From Malus domestica (Eukaryota > Streptophyta > Magnoliopsida > Rosales > Rosaceae): DNA of 64,000 nt. Both the position numbers and the translations under genes were made by a program. Each line of letters opens with the position of its first letter. Positions within the stretch are counted from its first letter, which is position 1. Positions 49,001 to 59,976 of the stretch are shown piece after piece. Location of the stretch: contig NC_091664.1 of the NCBI RefSeq assembly GCF_042453785.1, positions 29,746,501 through 29,810,500 of the forward strand, read 5' to 3'. Under the pieces are notes generated by a model that worked only from the letters and a program-made list of their open reading frames with translations, did no database searches and was not told where the DNA came from.

Positions 49001-49137
49001 AGTGAAGTAAGAGCCCTGGTGAAGTAAATGGCTGTGAGAGCTAACCGCCACCTCCGCTTGTAAGGTTTCGGGGTTGGAAACTCTTCTTGATCGGAGATGG
49101 CTGGTTCTCCAGCAGGTTTTCGAGACCTCAGTGACAT
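46042..49137 (-). CDS. autoinhibited Ca2+-transporting P2B ATPase, plasma-membrane type (ACA12/13-like)
   Basis: A single exon encodes 1031 aa. The N-terminal basic, aromatic segment (residues 25-50, RRWRLALTAIYFTRALTSLAKKL) fits the calmodulin-binding autoinhibitory region of plant ACAs. Core P-type motifs in order: TGES (284-287, actuator), PEGLPLAV (414-421, TM4), DKTGTLT with phosphorylated Asp457, KGAAE (577-581, nucleotide binding), TGDN (680-683), GDGTNDAPAL (759-768), and LNLIMDTLGALALATEEPT in TM6 with Asn854 and Asp858, the Ca2+-ligand pair of P2B pumps. Length and the intronless structure match ACA12/ACA13 (about 1020-1030 aa). It exports Ca2+ from the cytosol using ATP, and calmodulin should relieve autoinhibition. 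The start is the first ATG after a TATA box at 49271. The frame is intact. Confidence 0.96.
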   Translation of the reverse strand: MSLRSRKPAGEPAISDQEEFPTPKPYKRRWRLALTAIYFTRALTSLAKKLQTVNNSQLLYSLSFVTIDVQPKNQDDRNNARDKKHLPFVNIDQKTLADMVKEKNLELLSQFGGVRELAAVLETDMKGGVSGAEPDLIHRKNVFGTNEYQKPPVKGLLSFVLEAFKDPTIIILLVCAILSLGFGIKQHGLKDGWYDGGSIIVAVFLVVIVSALSNFKQSRQFEKLSSKSDDIRVEVVRDGLRRPTSIFDVVVGDLVCLKVGDQVPADGLFLEGHSLKVDESSMTGESDHIKINDRSNPFLLSGTKVTDGFGLMIVTSVGMNTLWGEMMSSISRDLDEQTPLQVRLNNLTSYIGKVGLAVALLVLVVSLIRYFTGNTVDVSGNREFGGRKMKFDDVMNGVVGIVAAAITIVVVAIPEGLPLAVTLTLAYSMKKMMNDNALVRKLSACETMGSATTICTDKTGTLTLNKMKVTEFWLGTQVMTEENITEIAPKVLHLLQEGVGLNTTGSICQPNSSFPEISGSPTEKAILSWSLFDLGMNIDEVKQGCEIIHVETFNSQKKRSGVLIRRNNEKGTQTHWKGAAEMILTMCANYYDETGALRVMDDEERKRVGSTIQNMASKSLRCLAFAHRMLEDENDQVPEKLEEGGMTLLGLVGIKDPCRPGVRTAVDGCRAAGVNVKMITGDNLHTARAIAFECGILKTDEDLETTESVVEGVQFRGYSPEERMERIDKIRVMARSSPFDKLLMVQCLKQKGHVVAVTGDGTNDAPALKEADIGLSMGIQGTEVAKESSDIVILDDNFASVVTVLRWGRCVYNNIQKFLQFQLTVNVAALVINFVAAVSSGKVPLTAVQLLWLNLIMDTLGALALATEEPTNDLMEKKPVGRTEPLITRIMWRNLIAQALYQITILLTLQFKGRSIFGVDEKVKNTLIFNTFVFCQVFNEFNARKLEKKNIFKGLLKSKLFLAIIGITIVLQLLMVEFLKKFASTERLDWGQWGACVGIAALSWPIGWLVKGIPVSGWQVPRLRAPALLNT

Positions 49138-49270
49138 GAGAATCGAAAAGAAAATTAATATTTAAGTTGATCAAGAACACAGAATTAAGAAGAAACAAGC
49201 AACGCAGGAACAATATATCAAAACAAAAAGTAAGGCTTCACTAGTGAGGAGGTATACGTAACACTACTTG

Positions 49271-49278
49271 TTTATATA
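49271..49278 (-). promoter_or_regulatory. TATA box of the Ca2+-ATPase gene
   Basis: The minus strand reads CCTATATAAAC about 135 bp upstream of the ATG. No upstream intron is evident. Confidence 0.55.
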
Positions 49279-49510
49279 GGATTGATCTGAATCTTGATTT
49301 CCATGAAATTTCATGGAAAGAGGAAAGAAAGTTCACTGTAGCTTCTCTTGTGTTTGGTTTCCGAAGAGAGAATTAAGGAATCTGGTTCTGATTAAGGGGA
49401 TCATTAATCACAATCTTTTTGTTAATCACACAATCATGGCTTTGAAGGAAAAAGAAAAAAACCGTGTCCTAGTTTAACGTTACTTGTTTTGCTTTCTTAG
49501 ATTTACGTAA

Positions 49511-49649
49511 TGTTATTCACACACTTATTTTTACTTTTCTTACACCCCTCTCAATTTTCAGTCATCGAATCATATAAATTGAAGGAGATCATTGGCCAAA
49601 AATTAACAAGGGTGTGCTAGAAGTAAAAATGGGTGTGTGAATAGCACTT
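49511..49649. mobile_element. MITE of the TGCTATCCACAC family, copy 3
   Basis: Ends TGTTATTCACACACTTATTT and, read inward from the right, GTGCTATTCACACACCCATT; the centre GAAGGAGATCATTGGCCAAA is related to copies 1 and 2. Lies about 370 bp upstream of the Ca2+-ATPase start codon. Confidence 0.72.
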
Positions 49650-49650
49650 T

Positions 49651-50110
49651 CCTTTATAAAATCTTGCATGTTAACCAATACCCCCATTAATGCCTTTTTT
49701 GGCTCAACTTATATCTTACTTGAGATGGGCATTTCCTCTTATATTTCAAGAGAATCATGTTGTTTGCCAAATTTCACATTTAGATCAATGGATCTAACTA
49801 ATGGAAAGTTCGTGGAGATTTCTCTTTTCTTTAGCAAAAGGGAGCGTAGTTTCTTGGGACACCCTTTTGGTATAAATGCTGTTATTTTCCTTTACAAAAT
49901 CTTGCATGTTAATCAATGCCCCCATTAATGCTTTTTTTGCTCAATATATTTCTTACTTGAGATGGGGATTTCCTCTTATATTTCAAGAGAATCATGTTAT
50001 TTGCCGCACTTCACCTTTAGATCAACGGATCTAACTAATAGAAAGTTCGTGGAGATTTCTTTTTTCTTTAACGAAAGGGAGCATAGTTTCTTGGTACACC
50101 CTTTTGGTAT
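49651..50110. repeat. 235-bp tandem repeat, units 1 and 2
   Basis: Units start near 49655 and 49891 (AAAATCTTGCATGTTAA...) and run through GATCTAACTAAT(G/A)GAAAGTTCG to CACCCTTTTGGTAT. Unit 3 lies at about 56702-56940 beyond the LTR nest; the join (GGTAT, AAATG) is split between 50110 and 56690. Confidence 0.85.
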
Positions 50111-50549
50111 TGTTGACCCTAAAAACTATCAAGCCTACGTGGTGCGCAAGCCGAGTAATCAATAAGCTAACTATGTCCTTCCGTTATGTGCGGGGCGTGC
50201 CAACTAAAATACATGGATGTGGCGTTGAGCACACTGCTGACTTCTTGATCTTGCGACTGCGGCCGAGGAAGGATCATGTCTCGGCCTTTGGGTTCTAGAG
50301 CCTGAAGACAAGGCTACTAGTCTTGCGAAGTTCATAGATCGTTAGCGTCGGATTCGGTCACGGTGATTATATTCGTAAAAGTATAAACACGTTGAACCGG
50401 CACCAAACTATACGAACACAAGTACTCGAAAGAGATGTATGCCTTAATGGCGAATGTGGTTCGACCGTCAGAATGCCGAACTCTAAAACTAACTCGTGAA
50501 TATCCAATCATAAAACAACATGGCGTTTAATGTGCCAAGCCCAGTAATC

Positions 50550-52900
50550 TGTAACACCTTACTTTGTCGAGAAAGCTAATGAGATGATCTCTGCCAATAA
50601 GGACTCGAAAATTCTTCTTGACCGAGACTTGGATAGGTAACGAGTCGACATCGACGCAGTGCTGCTTATCCAAACTGAAGGTGCTCCGCGGTCAACTAAT
50701 TCTACGACAACAGTGCTGTTTATCCGAGGGTGACGAAAGCAATTTATTGAGTGCAAAAGCTGAAAACAAGAGATAGATAAGACTTATAAATATAAGAGAA
50801 TAAAGAATGTTCATTTAAGAAACGTGTTCAGAGTATACAATTATCTAGAACACTAAAAGAATAATATAAAATTTAATGAAACAAAGGATGAATCCTACAC
50901 CAAGAAGACTCGAAGATGCCGATGTGGAAATGCCTTGACGTCGGGATTGTATGCCTCGATTCTAAGTCTTGAAGGGGGCGCAAAACAAACATGAGTGGAC
51001 CAAGTTGATATATATATAGTAAAACAATTATCAACGTACTAACCCCCAGTTTTTATGAAAACACATATATAATGATAAACATAGGTTTTCCGAAACCTAG
51101 CATGTCGTGTAATGTCTCAAATCATAACTTGTATATATAATAATCACTAGTGAATGTCCAATAACCCCCATGCCCCATGTCCGCTCCTCGTCTCTGAGCA
51201 GACAGTCAGAGGAAAATACACTCCAAGCCCTATGCCGGCTCCCCGTCCCTGTGCTAATAGCTAGAGGAAACACACTCCAGGCCCTATGCCAACACCAAAC
51301 CGTTGCCCAGGACGGACCAGAATCTATTCCAATGTCCCGTAGTGGAATAAGGACCACTAGGTAAGTACAAAACCATTGAACATACATATATTGAAAAACA
51401 ACTTCATAGTATAAAGTCATCCATCATCTATACTATAAAGAGGTGTTCGAAACATGTTCTAAATATTATATCGTCATCCATCAGATATTCTATAAGAACA
51501 CGGGTTATAGGAAAAATAGTAATAATTCAAAATAGCCTCAGTAAGCATGTTATCTCACAAAACGTTTCATAAAACGTAATCATTAAATCATGCTTTTCAT
51601 GTATGCATTTCTACTATTAAACATGCATTTTTAGAAGGGGTCCACTCACAGTACTTCGCCGCCGAAGAGCCATGCAACTAGCGAAGACAGAAACGCTACT
51701 ATAATTGCCCCTAAGTCCATAAAGGGTACATTTAGTCAAACTCTACTCAAAAGATTTTATTTGAGAAAACAGACTTCAAAAACAGGTCCAGGACATTGAA
51801 ATTAGCCTAGGAAGGATCTCGGACGAAACCTGAAAAAGTCAACCCAGGAAGTTAACGTTGATCGTTGACGGTTAAAGTCAAAGTCAACACTGACCGTTGA
51901 CTGAGTTAATGGTCAGACGGGGTCAAAGTCAACGGATCCGGGTCAATGGTATTGGGTTAGACCAGGTTGGGCCTAAAGGGTTTGGGTCCAAGGGTTTAAA
52001 AGTTTTGGGCTTTAAGCCCGGCCCAGTAGTTTTGGGTTTGAAATAAAATAAATAGAAACAAAATAAAATAAAAAGGGTTTTGGGCTTAAGTGATCCGACC
52101 CAAAGGCCTGGGTTTGAGTTTCAGACTTGGGCTTGGGTAAATGGATTGGACCTTGGGTTAATGGGTCGGGTTGACCTATTTCCAGGCCAAGGTTTTGGCC
52201 GGTTTCTGGGCAAACTTCAAACGCCCATAACTTCTTCGCTACTCAACGAAATTGGGTGAAACAAAAAGGAAAGTTGTAGTACTTAGTGAGACGAAGAGAT
52301 TGATAGCTTTCAAGTAGGCCAAATCACCATGGTTTGGTCAGAAATTTCCTCGAAAGGGGCGGTACCTGTAGTAAATTTTGGAAAAACTACTCCAAGCTAT
52401 TTTCTGCGATTCAAACGTATACACAACTTAAAAAAAGCTTCGATCTAACCCTAAAACACATCCCCAAAGGTTTTTAGAAGCTTACCAATGTTGGAAAGAC
52501 CATGAAACGCATCGGGAAAGACGATGAACAGTACCGGCTGAATAGAAGATGAGGGTTTAAGGTGTTCTTTCTTCGATTCTAAGCTTACTAGGGTGCTAAT
52601 GGAGATGTTGATGTTGTTGTGGTGTTGATTGTTGGTAAAAAAAACCCTCGGAGAGGCTGAGATAGAGAAAGCCGAGAGGGAGTGATAAGGGAGAGTGAGG
52701 GAAAAGAGAGAAAAAGGAAGACTTTTCAGAAGAAAGAAGAAAAAAAAAAAGAAAGGGAAAGGGAACCAGAGGAAAAAACAGGGGGTAGGCCCTTTGGGCA
52801 CATCATTTAAGACCAAAAAATTCATTTTTAAAAGGAAAAATATCCCCAAACTTAATGAAAATACAAAAGTACTCCGTAAATACCGGGACGGGTTGTTACA
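50550..52900 (-). mobile_element. solo LTR of the TGTAACAACCCGTCCC family
   Basis: On the minus strand it starts at 52900 with TGTAACAACCCGTCCCGG and ends at 50550 with AAGGTGTTACA. The central part closely matches 59581-61033 (TCAACGTTGA motifs, CGCCGAAGAGCCA, AACATGAGTGGACCAAG). No matching target duplication is seen. Probable Gypsy family; a fossil. Confidence 0.6.
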
Positions 52901-53959
52901 ACCTACCCCTAGCCGAATCAGAGATGTATTCAGACTAAAACTCCTTACCCTAGTTGATGCACAAAACTGGAGGGACTTGGAACAACGTAAATCCGACCGT
53001 GAATCTGCAAGAAGTAAATAACACAAGATGTATCGTGGTTCACCCCAAAGTTTGGGTTACGTCCACATTGATTATTGTATTTCTCTGAGAGGATTGTGAG
53101 GGAGATAACCTCTGTAATGTGATAGGAGATGTGAGAGGGTGAGGGGGCTTCAGGCCTAAGAGTTGACTTCCTCTAATTGTGAGGGTGAGGAGTCATTTTA
53201 TAGAATAAGGGCTCCTCACTTATTACATATTTGCCCATTCCTTTATTACATAATTACATTTAAGTCCCCCGAGTATTTGTACGAGATCTAAATACGGAGG
53301 CCCTAAGTATGGTATAAACAATAGTCCCCCAAGTTTTCAGTCAAGAGAGTATTTTGGCTAGAGACTTGAAATTCAGTCCATGTGTGGGCCGAGGTAACTA
53401 GATGTCGTCTAGGACTGATACTTGGTATGAGGTGGTGCTCAATCCGAAATGATGCTCAACCAGAAGTACCACATGTTGTGAGGCTGTTCTGCTTATAACT
53501 TATGTTGCCTTGGTTGGCTCGGCTTGTGGCGTTCGAAATGAGGGAGTCCCTTTTATAGAATAAGGGCTCGATCCTCAATACATAAATGATGGGCTAAAGT
53601 CGATGCTCGTAGCGAGACGATTGCTCAGTAGGTACGATGTTCTCTAATGATGGTGATGGAGTCCCTTTTATAGAATAAGGGCTCGCTTCTCAATACATGA
53701 ATAATGGGCTATAGTTGATGCTCTCTAATGATGGTGAGAGAGTCCATTTTATAGAATAAGGGCTCGCTCCTCAATACATAAATGATGGGCTAGAGTCTCC
53801 CAAGTATTTTTCATGAGGCCCAGTTGAGGCCCAATATATGGTACCTAATGTAGTCCCCCAAGTTTTCGGTCAATAGAGTCTGTTGGTTGGAGACTTCAAA
53901 TTGAATCCATGTATGGGCCGAAGTGGCGGTTGTTCGGAGGCGGTATTTGTACTTTGTAG

Positions 53960-54490
53960 GTGAAGCTTTACAAGTGAAGCTTTGAAGATGAAGCTCTGTA
54001 AATGAAGCTTTTGAAGCTAGAGCTTTTGTAAATGAAGTTTTTGAAGCTAGAGCTTTTGTAAATGAAGCTTTTGAAGTTGATTGACATGAGTGATGCTCAT
54101 GAATGTTTATGTTGATTGACATGAGTGATGCTCATGGATGTTGACATGAGTGATGCTCATGAATGTAGACATGAGTGATGCTCATAAATGTTTATGTATG
54201 ATTGAATGAGTGATGCTCATGAATTTTTATGTATGATTGACATGAATGTTTATGTATAATTGACATGAGTAATGCTCATGAATGTTTATGTATGATTGAC
54301 ATGAGTAATGCTCATGTATAATTTGAAGTATTGGGCGTACTTTTGATCACCTGGTTGGTGGTAATAGCGGCAAGTTGCCGAATAATTTTGGAGTACTGGG
54401 CGTACTTTTGATCATCTGGTTGGTGGTAATAGCGGCAGGTTGCCGAATAATTTTGGAGTACTGGGCGTACTTTTGATCACCTGGTTGGTG
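53960..54490. repeat. clustered short tandem repeats inside the LTR element
   Basis: Three arrays: GAAGCTTTTGAAG-type units (53960-54080), GACATGAGTGATGCTCATGA-type units (54080-54320, about eight copies) and a 65-bp unit GTACTGGGCGTACTTTTGAT... repeated at about 54326, 54392 and 54459. An older array, TTTTATAGAATAAGGGCTCG, precedes them (53550-53765). Confidence 0.75.
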
Positions 54491-54889
54491 CTATTTTGGG
54501 CTTATGGGCCTTCGCCCTCCACACAACATTCCAGCCCATTTATTTTGGGCTTTACCGTTTTTTTATTATTTTTTTATTTTTACCCTCTGATGGGGTTTAT
54601 ACAGATATCTCCGAAAGATACGAAAAATAAATTACATCATTCAAAAATAAGGAAAGTAAACCACATCATTATGGTGGGGTGTTTATTCCTTGCTTTTGCT
54701 TGTGTTTTTCTGCTGCACTCTCTCTATCTCTTCAACTGGCAGACAGAAGGAATCATAATAATAGGAAAATCTTTTGCTTTTCTTTTTTTCTCTTTTCCTT
54801 TTTTCTTTTCTGTTTTACTTTCGGCCTGGTTGCTGAGAAAACGGACTCGAATGAGGAGTTGATGATAACGGACTGGAGGCTGACCCAAC

Positions 54890-56060
54890 CACCAAGCTTT
54901 AGCTTTTCTGGAGAGAGAAAGTGAGGGTCGGAGTTCCCAGAAACTCATTGTCCTCTACTCTTTGGGGAGGGTCATCGGATAAGGCCAATTCGGCACCCTT
55001 TACCTCTGCACCGAAATCTCCTCTGGACACCCCTACGCCTGCAAGTCCATCAATTTCCACATTCCACAAGATTTCTCCAACAAAACATCTCAGCCCATTG
55101 CTGCCGTAGCTTCTCCTCACAAAACACGTGAGCCAGAATCCCATTTCGAGCAAGCTCAAAGCAGGAGGATGATATTGTCGAGATTCGCCGGCCGTCGACC
55201 GTGAGGGGAGAAATGTGGCGAAGATAGTGGAGGACGACGAGGGGGTCTGCAGCACCAACATTGTTCTTAAGCAGCCTGCAATCTTTGTGGGCGTGATCGA
55301 GCTTATGCTGCTGTTAGTTGCTGGAGAATGGTCATTGTCACCTTTCAGCTGGCGTCGAAGAGCTTCTGTGTTGATCTCGTCCAGCAACTCTCCTACCCAG
55401 CATCTCTCTCCCTCATGAGCAGTTTGCTGGGTCCCAATCGAACGGATCCGCTGTTGTGTTGGGTCATGATCGAACAGATCTGCTTCTGTACTGTGATGGT
55501 TGGATTTTTGGACATCCACCTTCTGCTTATTTCTCTCGATGAGCAAAGAATACCAAGTTTACAGCGGCCATATCTTTGCTGCAGGTCTACCCTTTCAGTT
55601 GGACATTTATGTCAGGTAATTCTTCCATTCACTACATTTTTCATTTGGTAGCACTTCTCTTGTCTGAAAGCTTCCATCACTATACGGAAACTAGATTTAT
55701 TTGTACACAGTATGTAGCTCTCCGAATCGCTTCTCCAGCCAAAGAAATTGAAATATATTTGGTGAAAGAGCTGCATGCCGAATTCGGTCAATCAACTGCC
55801 ATCAATATTAAAATTTCCAAATCTCTTGTTCTCGATTCAAGCAAAGAAAAACTGCAACTTTTAAAGGAGGAAGAAACTTTGGTAGAACTTAGGGATGAGA
55901 ATGTGGCTCCGTGGGTTGGGTGGATTCTATCTTGCAGTTGCAAAGAGAGACTGAGTGAGAGAGAAGGTGGCTCCGTGGATTTTCTGGAAAAGTTTTGGGT
56001 TCTTGGTTTCTGCAGATTCACTGTGGAGGTGAAAAAAATGAAAGAGAACCGACATAACTT
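54890..56060 (+). other. gene-like cargo of the LTR element, function unknown
   Basis: Plus-strand stretches look like exons of a host gene. A Ser/Pro-rich frame starts near 54921 (ATGAGGGTCGG...). CTGCAG at 55579-55584 followed by GTCTACCCTTTCAGTTGG, and TTATGTCAG|GTAATTC at 55616, look like splice borders. 55680-56157 is open (ELHAEFGQSTAINIKIS, KLQLLKEEETLVELRDE). I do not recognise the protein. This may be transduced host sequence, but could be old element sequence. Confidence 0.3.
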
Positions 56061-56689
56061 TTCGTGTCGATTCCCACAGACGGCGTCAAATGTTGATGCA
56101 CAAAACCGGAAGGTTTTGGAACAACGTAAATCTGACCGTGAATCTACAAGAAAGTAAATAACACAAGATGTATCGTGGTTCACCCCAAGGTTTGGGCTAC
56201 GTCCACACTGATTATTGTATTTCTTTGAGAGGATTGTGAGGGAGAGAACCTCTGTAATGTGAGAAGGGATGTGAGAGGGTGAGGGGGCTTCAGGCCTAAG
56301 AGTTGGTCTCCTCTAATTGTGAGGGTGAGGAGTCCTTTTATAGAATAAGGGCTCCTCACTTATTACATATTTGCCAATTCCTTTATTACATAATTACATT
56401 TAAGTCCCTCGAGTATTTGTACGAGATCTAAATACGGAGACCCTAAGTATGGTATAAACAAACCAGATTCAGTCCCTGATTCTCAGTGCCTTCAGCTTTA
56501 AATCCTCTTGTGCTATCAAGACTCAACCCTCGCTTTTATCCAAACCAATCCTTCTCACAAAAGGACTTGGCTAAACCCGACTGGACAACCCATAGTGACC
56601 TAGTCGGCCCATGAGACCCCTGGAAGATCGCTGGGCTGAGAGTAGCTACAAACTCGACCCAAATTATCATTTTGGGCCCAAGTAGGTAT

Positions 56690-57065
56690 AAATGTTGTTA
56701 TTTTCCTTTACAGAATCTTGCATGTTAATCAATGCCCCCATTAATGCCTTTTTTAGCTCAACATATATCTTACTTGAGATGGCGATTTCCTCTTATATTT
56801 CAAGAGAATCATGTTATTTGCCACACTTCACATTTAGATAAAATGGATCTAACTAATGGAAAGTTTGTGGAGATTTCTCTTTTCTTTAGCGAAAGGGAGC
56901 ATAGTTTCTTGGACACCCTTTTGGTATAAATGATGTTATTTTGATCATATTTATCAACTAAATTTTATAATATAGGTGAGTCACACCTATTTAAATAGGG
57001 TCTAGTAATTTAATTTATCAACTAAATTTTATAATACATGTGAGTCGCACATATTTAAATAGCCT
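56690..57065. repeat. 235-bp tandem repeat unit 3 and a 57-65-bp tandem pair
   Basis: About 56702-56940 is the third unit of the array begun at 49651. It is followed by two copies of TTATCAACTAAATTTTATAA...GTGAGTC(A/G)CAC(C/A)TATTTAAATAG (about 56950 and 57018). Confidence 0.8.
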
Positions 57066-57420
57066 AACCATCATTTGGCCCCCTTACTTTTTTTTATATC
57101 CTTCACATACTTCATTATTATATTATGAAAAACGTTTTTGGGTAACAAGAAACGTACAAAATTGAGACATGTCTAGCGTTACTCTTTCGGGTAAGGCTTA
57201 AAGATGGTAACTAATAAGGATTTCAGAACTAAGACCATTTTCAATCGAGATGCATATGGATCTCTTGTTGCCCGGAAATTATAAGAAATTTTAAGAAGAT
57301 GTAAATACTCATCTTGGCTTAAAGATGTAATTAATTATGTTACGTGTTTTTTTTATATCTCCAATATGAAAAAAAAAGAAAAAAAAAGAAACAATAGCCC
57401 CGAGAGTTGAACAATGTAAA
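57066..57420. other. AT-rich spacer
   Basis: No gene seen; one A-rich run at about 57368-57388. Confidence 0.45.
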
Positions 57421-59580
57421 CAGAAGGAGAAAGAACTATCTTGTAGAGGAAGAAAGTATATTTGTGTATTGTATTGAGAATAATACTATATTACACTTAT
57501 ACAATGTGTATATATCTAGTTACATTGCTTAACTACTAAGCTACTACAAAGCTCACAAGATGTTAACACTTGTCACAATCTCAGCTCATAGAATCCTAAC
57601 CAACTTAACTACCTTACACACATTATATTTAACATCCTCCTTCAATCTCAGAGTGAGGCTTGCCAAGTCTGAGATTGTAGCAGTGTGTTTGAAACAAAGG
57701 AGTGGATAAACCCTTTGTAAGAATATCAGTAAATTGTTCATTGGAAGAAACAAAATGCACATGCAGAAGCTTCTTTGCAACCCTCTTTCAAACAAAATGG
57801 ACATCAACCTCAATATGTTTTGTCCGCTGATGCATTATTGGATTGTAAGCAAGGGCTATGCCAGAGAGATTATCACAAAACAGTGTTGTAGGATAAGGAA
57901 CATCTATCTGCATAAACTGAAGAAGCTGTTTGATACAATCAATTTCTACAGAAGTACTTGAGAGGGCTCGATATTCAGCCTCTGTAGATGATCTCGAGAT
58001 TGTATTTTGTTTCTTGGAAGACCAAGAAATAAGATTTGGCCCTAAATACATAACTAAAGATGTGGTAAACCTCCTGTCATTAGGATCTCCAGCCCAGTCA
58101 ACATCACTAAATGTATGGAGATCCTAGTCACTTTTGCTAAACTGAACTCCAAACTCAGTAGTTCCTTTCAAATACCTAAAAATCCTCTTCACAGCAGCAT
58201 AATGAGATTTCATAAGATAGTGCATAAACTGACAAACCTGATGAACTGAGAAAGATATATCAAGTCTGTTAAAGGTTAGGTATTGAAGAGCACCCACAAT
58301 ACTTCTATACAGAGAGGGATTATTGAAATGATGGCCATCACCTTCTAATAATCTGTTATAAGGTAAGCAAGGTGTGGAGCAAGGTTTGGAATGAACCATG
58401 TCTGCCTTAACCAACAAATCTGAAACATATTTGGATTGAAAGAGAAACATTTCACTTGAATTCTGTGTGATTTGGATCCCAAGAAAATAATGAAAGGAAC
58501 CTAAATCTTTAATATCAAATTCCTTGGTCAAAGCACTAATCATTGTAGCAATGGACTCTGAATCACTTCTTGTAATTATAATGCTACCCATATAAAGAAG
58601 AAGGATGACCACATACCTTCCAATATATGTTGAAAGGAACCCCAGAGAAGGAAGAAATGATGTAAATATTTCATTCCATGCCCTTGAGGCTTGTTTTAAG
58701 CCATACAATGACTTAAGCAATCTGCAAACATGTGTAGGATTGTAAGGATCACTAAATCCAGGTGGCTGTGACATATACACTTCTTCCTGAAGAATGCCAT
58801 GAAGAAAGACATTCTTCACATCAAGTTGACGCACTCACCATCCAAAGTTAGTTGCTAAAGCTAGAACCAACCTCACAGTTGTAGGTTTAACAACTGGCTA
58901 AAGGTTTCTCCATAGTCAATACCCTCTTCTTGATTGAAACCTTTAGCAACAAAGCGTGCTTTATACCTGGAAATAGATCCATTAGCATGCTTTTTAATCT
59001 TAAACTCCCACTTATAGCCTACCAAGTTCTTGTTTCTAGGCAATGGAACCATAGACCAAGTGTTTTGAGTTTTAAGAGCATTCAATTCTTCTTCCATAAC
59101 AGAGAACCATAAAGGAGACTTGAGAGCAGACTTGTAAGTAGCAGGTTTAACTTGTGAAAGATCCAATGGTTCACCGTCTTGAACCACTGAAAAAAAAACT
59201 TTTTTCTTCGAAATACCATTCTTAGCTCTTGTTTGGGTAGAGTGAGTGTTTATAGGAGGAATATGGAGAATAACCTGCAAGCTATCAAGTTGAAACTCAT
59301 GCTGCAATTCAAATCAGTAACACTAAAGATCTCAGAATTGGACTCACTAGAGGTCTCAAAAGATGACCCATTTGGAATCTCATAAGCCATAAGAATTGTA
59401 GAAGAGGATTGTTGATATGTTGATGCAGTAATGGATTGTAATGAGCTGGGATTACCACTTTGTTGATAAGAATTTTGTGACATAGTATTAAGGTTGTAGC
59501 TGGCAGATGATGGAAATGACCATTAACTAATATGGATGAAGATGATGGAAGGACAATAGATGCAGGAGTGGAATGCATCG
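57421..59580 (-). mobile_element. Copia retrotransposon remnant (RT, RNase H, 3' LTR side)
   Basis: Minus-strand similarity to the Ty1/Copia polyprotein C-terminal half: KWEFKIKKHANGSISRYKAR and the reverse-transcriptase region (LDVKNVFLHG, LYGLKQASRAW, FHYFLGIQI), then RNase H (SRSSTEAEYRALS, CDNLSGIALAYNP, RTKHIEVDVHFV). The AT-rich part at 57421-57640 is probably its 3' LTR side. The 5' half (gag, protease, integrase) is not in the window: another LTR begins at 59581. It is a broken fossil with several breaks. Confidence 0.85.
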
Positions 59581-59922
59581 TGATACACCTCAATTTCGAT
59601 ATTCCACGAATACCAGAATAGGCACGTGCTGGCCGATACCCAAGGGTGATGAAAGCCATTTATTAAATGCAAATGCTAAGAACAATGAATAAATAAGACT
59701 TATAAATTTAAATATAATGAATATGCATTTAAGGAACATGTTCAAAGCACATATCTAATCCGGAACACTAAAAGAAAAGTAATATAAAATTGAATGAACA
59801 AAGGGATGAGTCATACACTGAGAGGACTCGAATATATCGCTGCGGAAGTGCCTTGACGCCAGGAATGTACGCCTCGATTCTAAATCCTAAGGGGCCCCAA
59901 AACAAACATGAGTGGACCAAGA

Positions 59923-59976
<54 letters not shown>

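Larger units (their letters stand above)
52952..56460 (-). mobile_element. non-autonomous LTR retrotransposon with non-viral interior
   Basis: The 369/370-bp LTRs at 52952-53320 and 56091-56460 match with about 22 substitutions by hand count, roughly 6%, suggesting a few million years at typical plant rates. On the minus strand the 5' LTR begins TGTTTATACC. It is followed by a primer-binding-site region TTTGACGCCGTCTGTGGG, and the 3' LTR is preceded by a purine-rich AACTTGGGGGACTAT. The 2.77-kb interior has no gag or pol, but contains tandem repeats and gene-like sequence (54890-56060). A fossil; whole in outline. Confidence 0.75.
50111..56684. mobile_element. nest of LTR elements inserted into the tandem repeat
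   Basis: The whole 6.57-kb block starts TGTTGACCCTAAAAAC and is bracketed by GGTAT (50106-50110 and 56685-56689), with repeat-unit sequence continuing on both sides. 50111-50549 and 56461-56684 probably represent the outer LTR. Nested within are a minus-strand LTR (50550-52900) and a complete-looking non-autonomous LTR element (52952-56460). The pieces are broken fossils of at least three families; the order of insertion is inferred. Confidence 0.6.

Noticed and set aside
53960-54490. CRISPR-like array of short repeats
   Set aside because: The units are head-to-tail tandem repeats without unique spacers, in a plant retroelement.
54899-55546. 215-aa minus-strand frame within the LTR element
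   Set aside because: No recognised domain; the splice-like signals in the region favour the plus strand, so I kept it only as unknown cargo.
50111-56684. One single complete autonomous retrotransposon
   Set aside because: The interior contains separate LTR units of other families and no polymerase region; a nest fits better.
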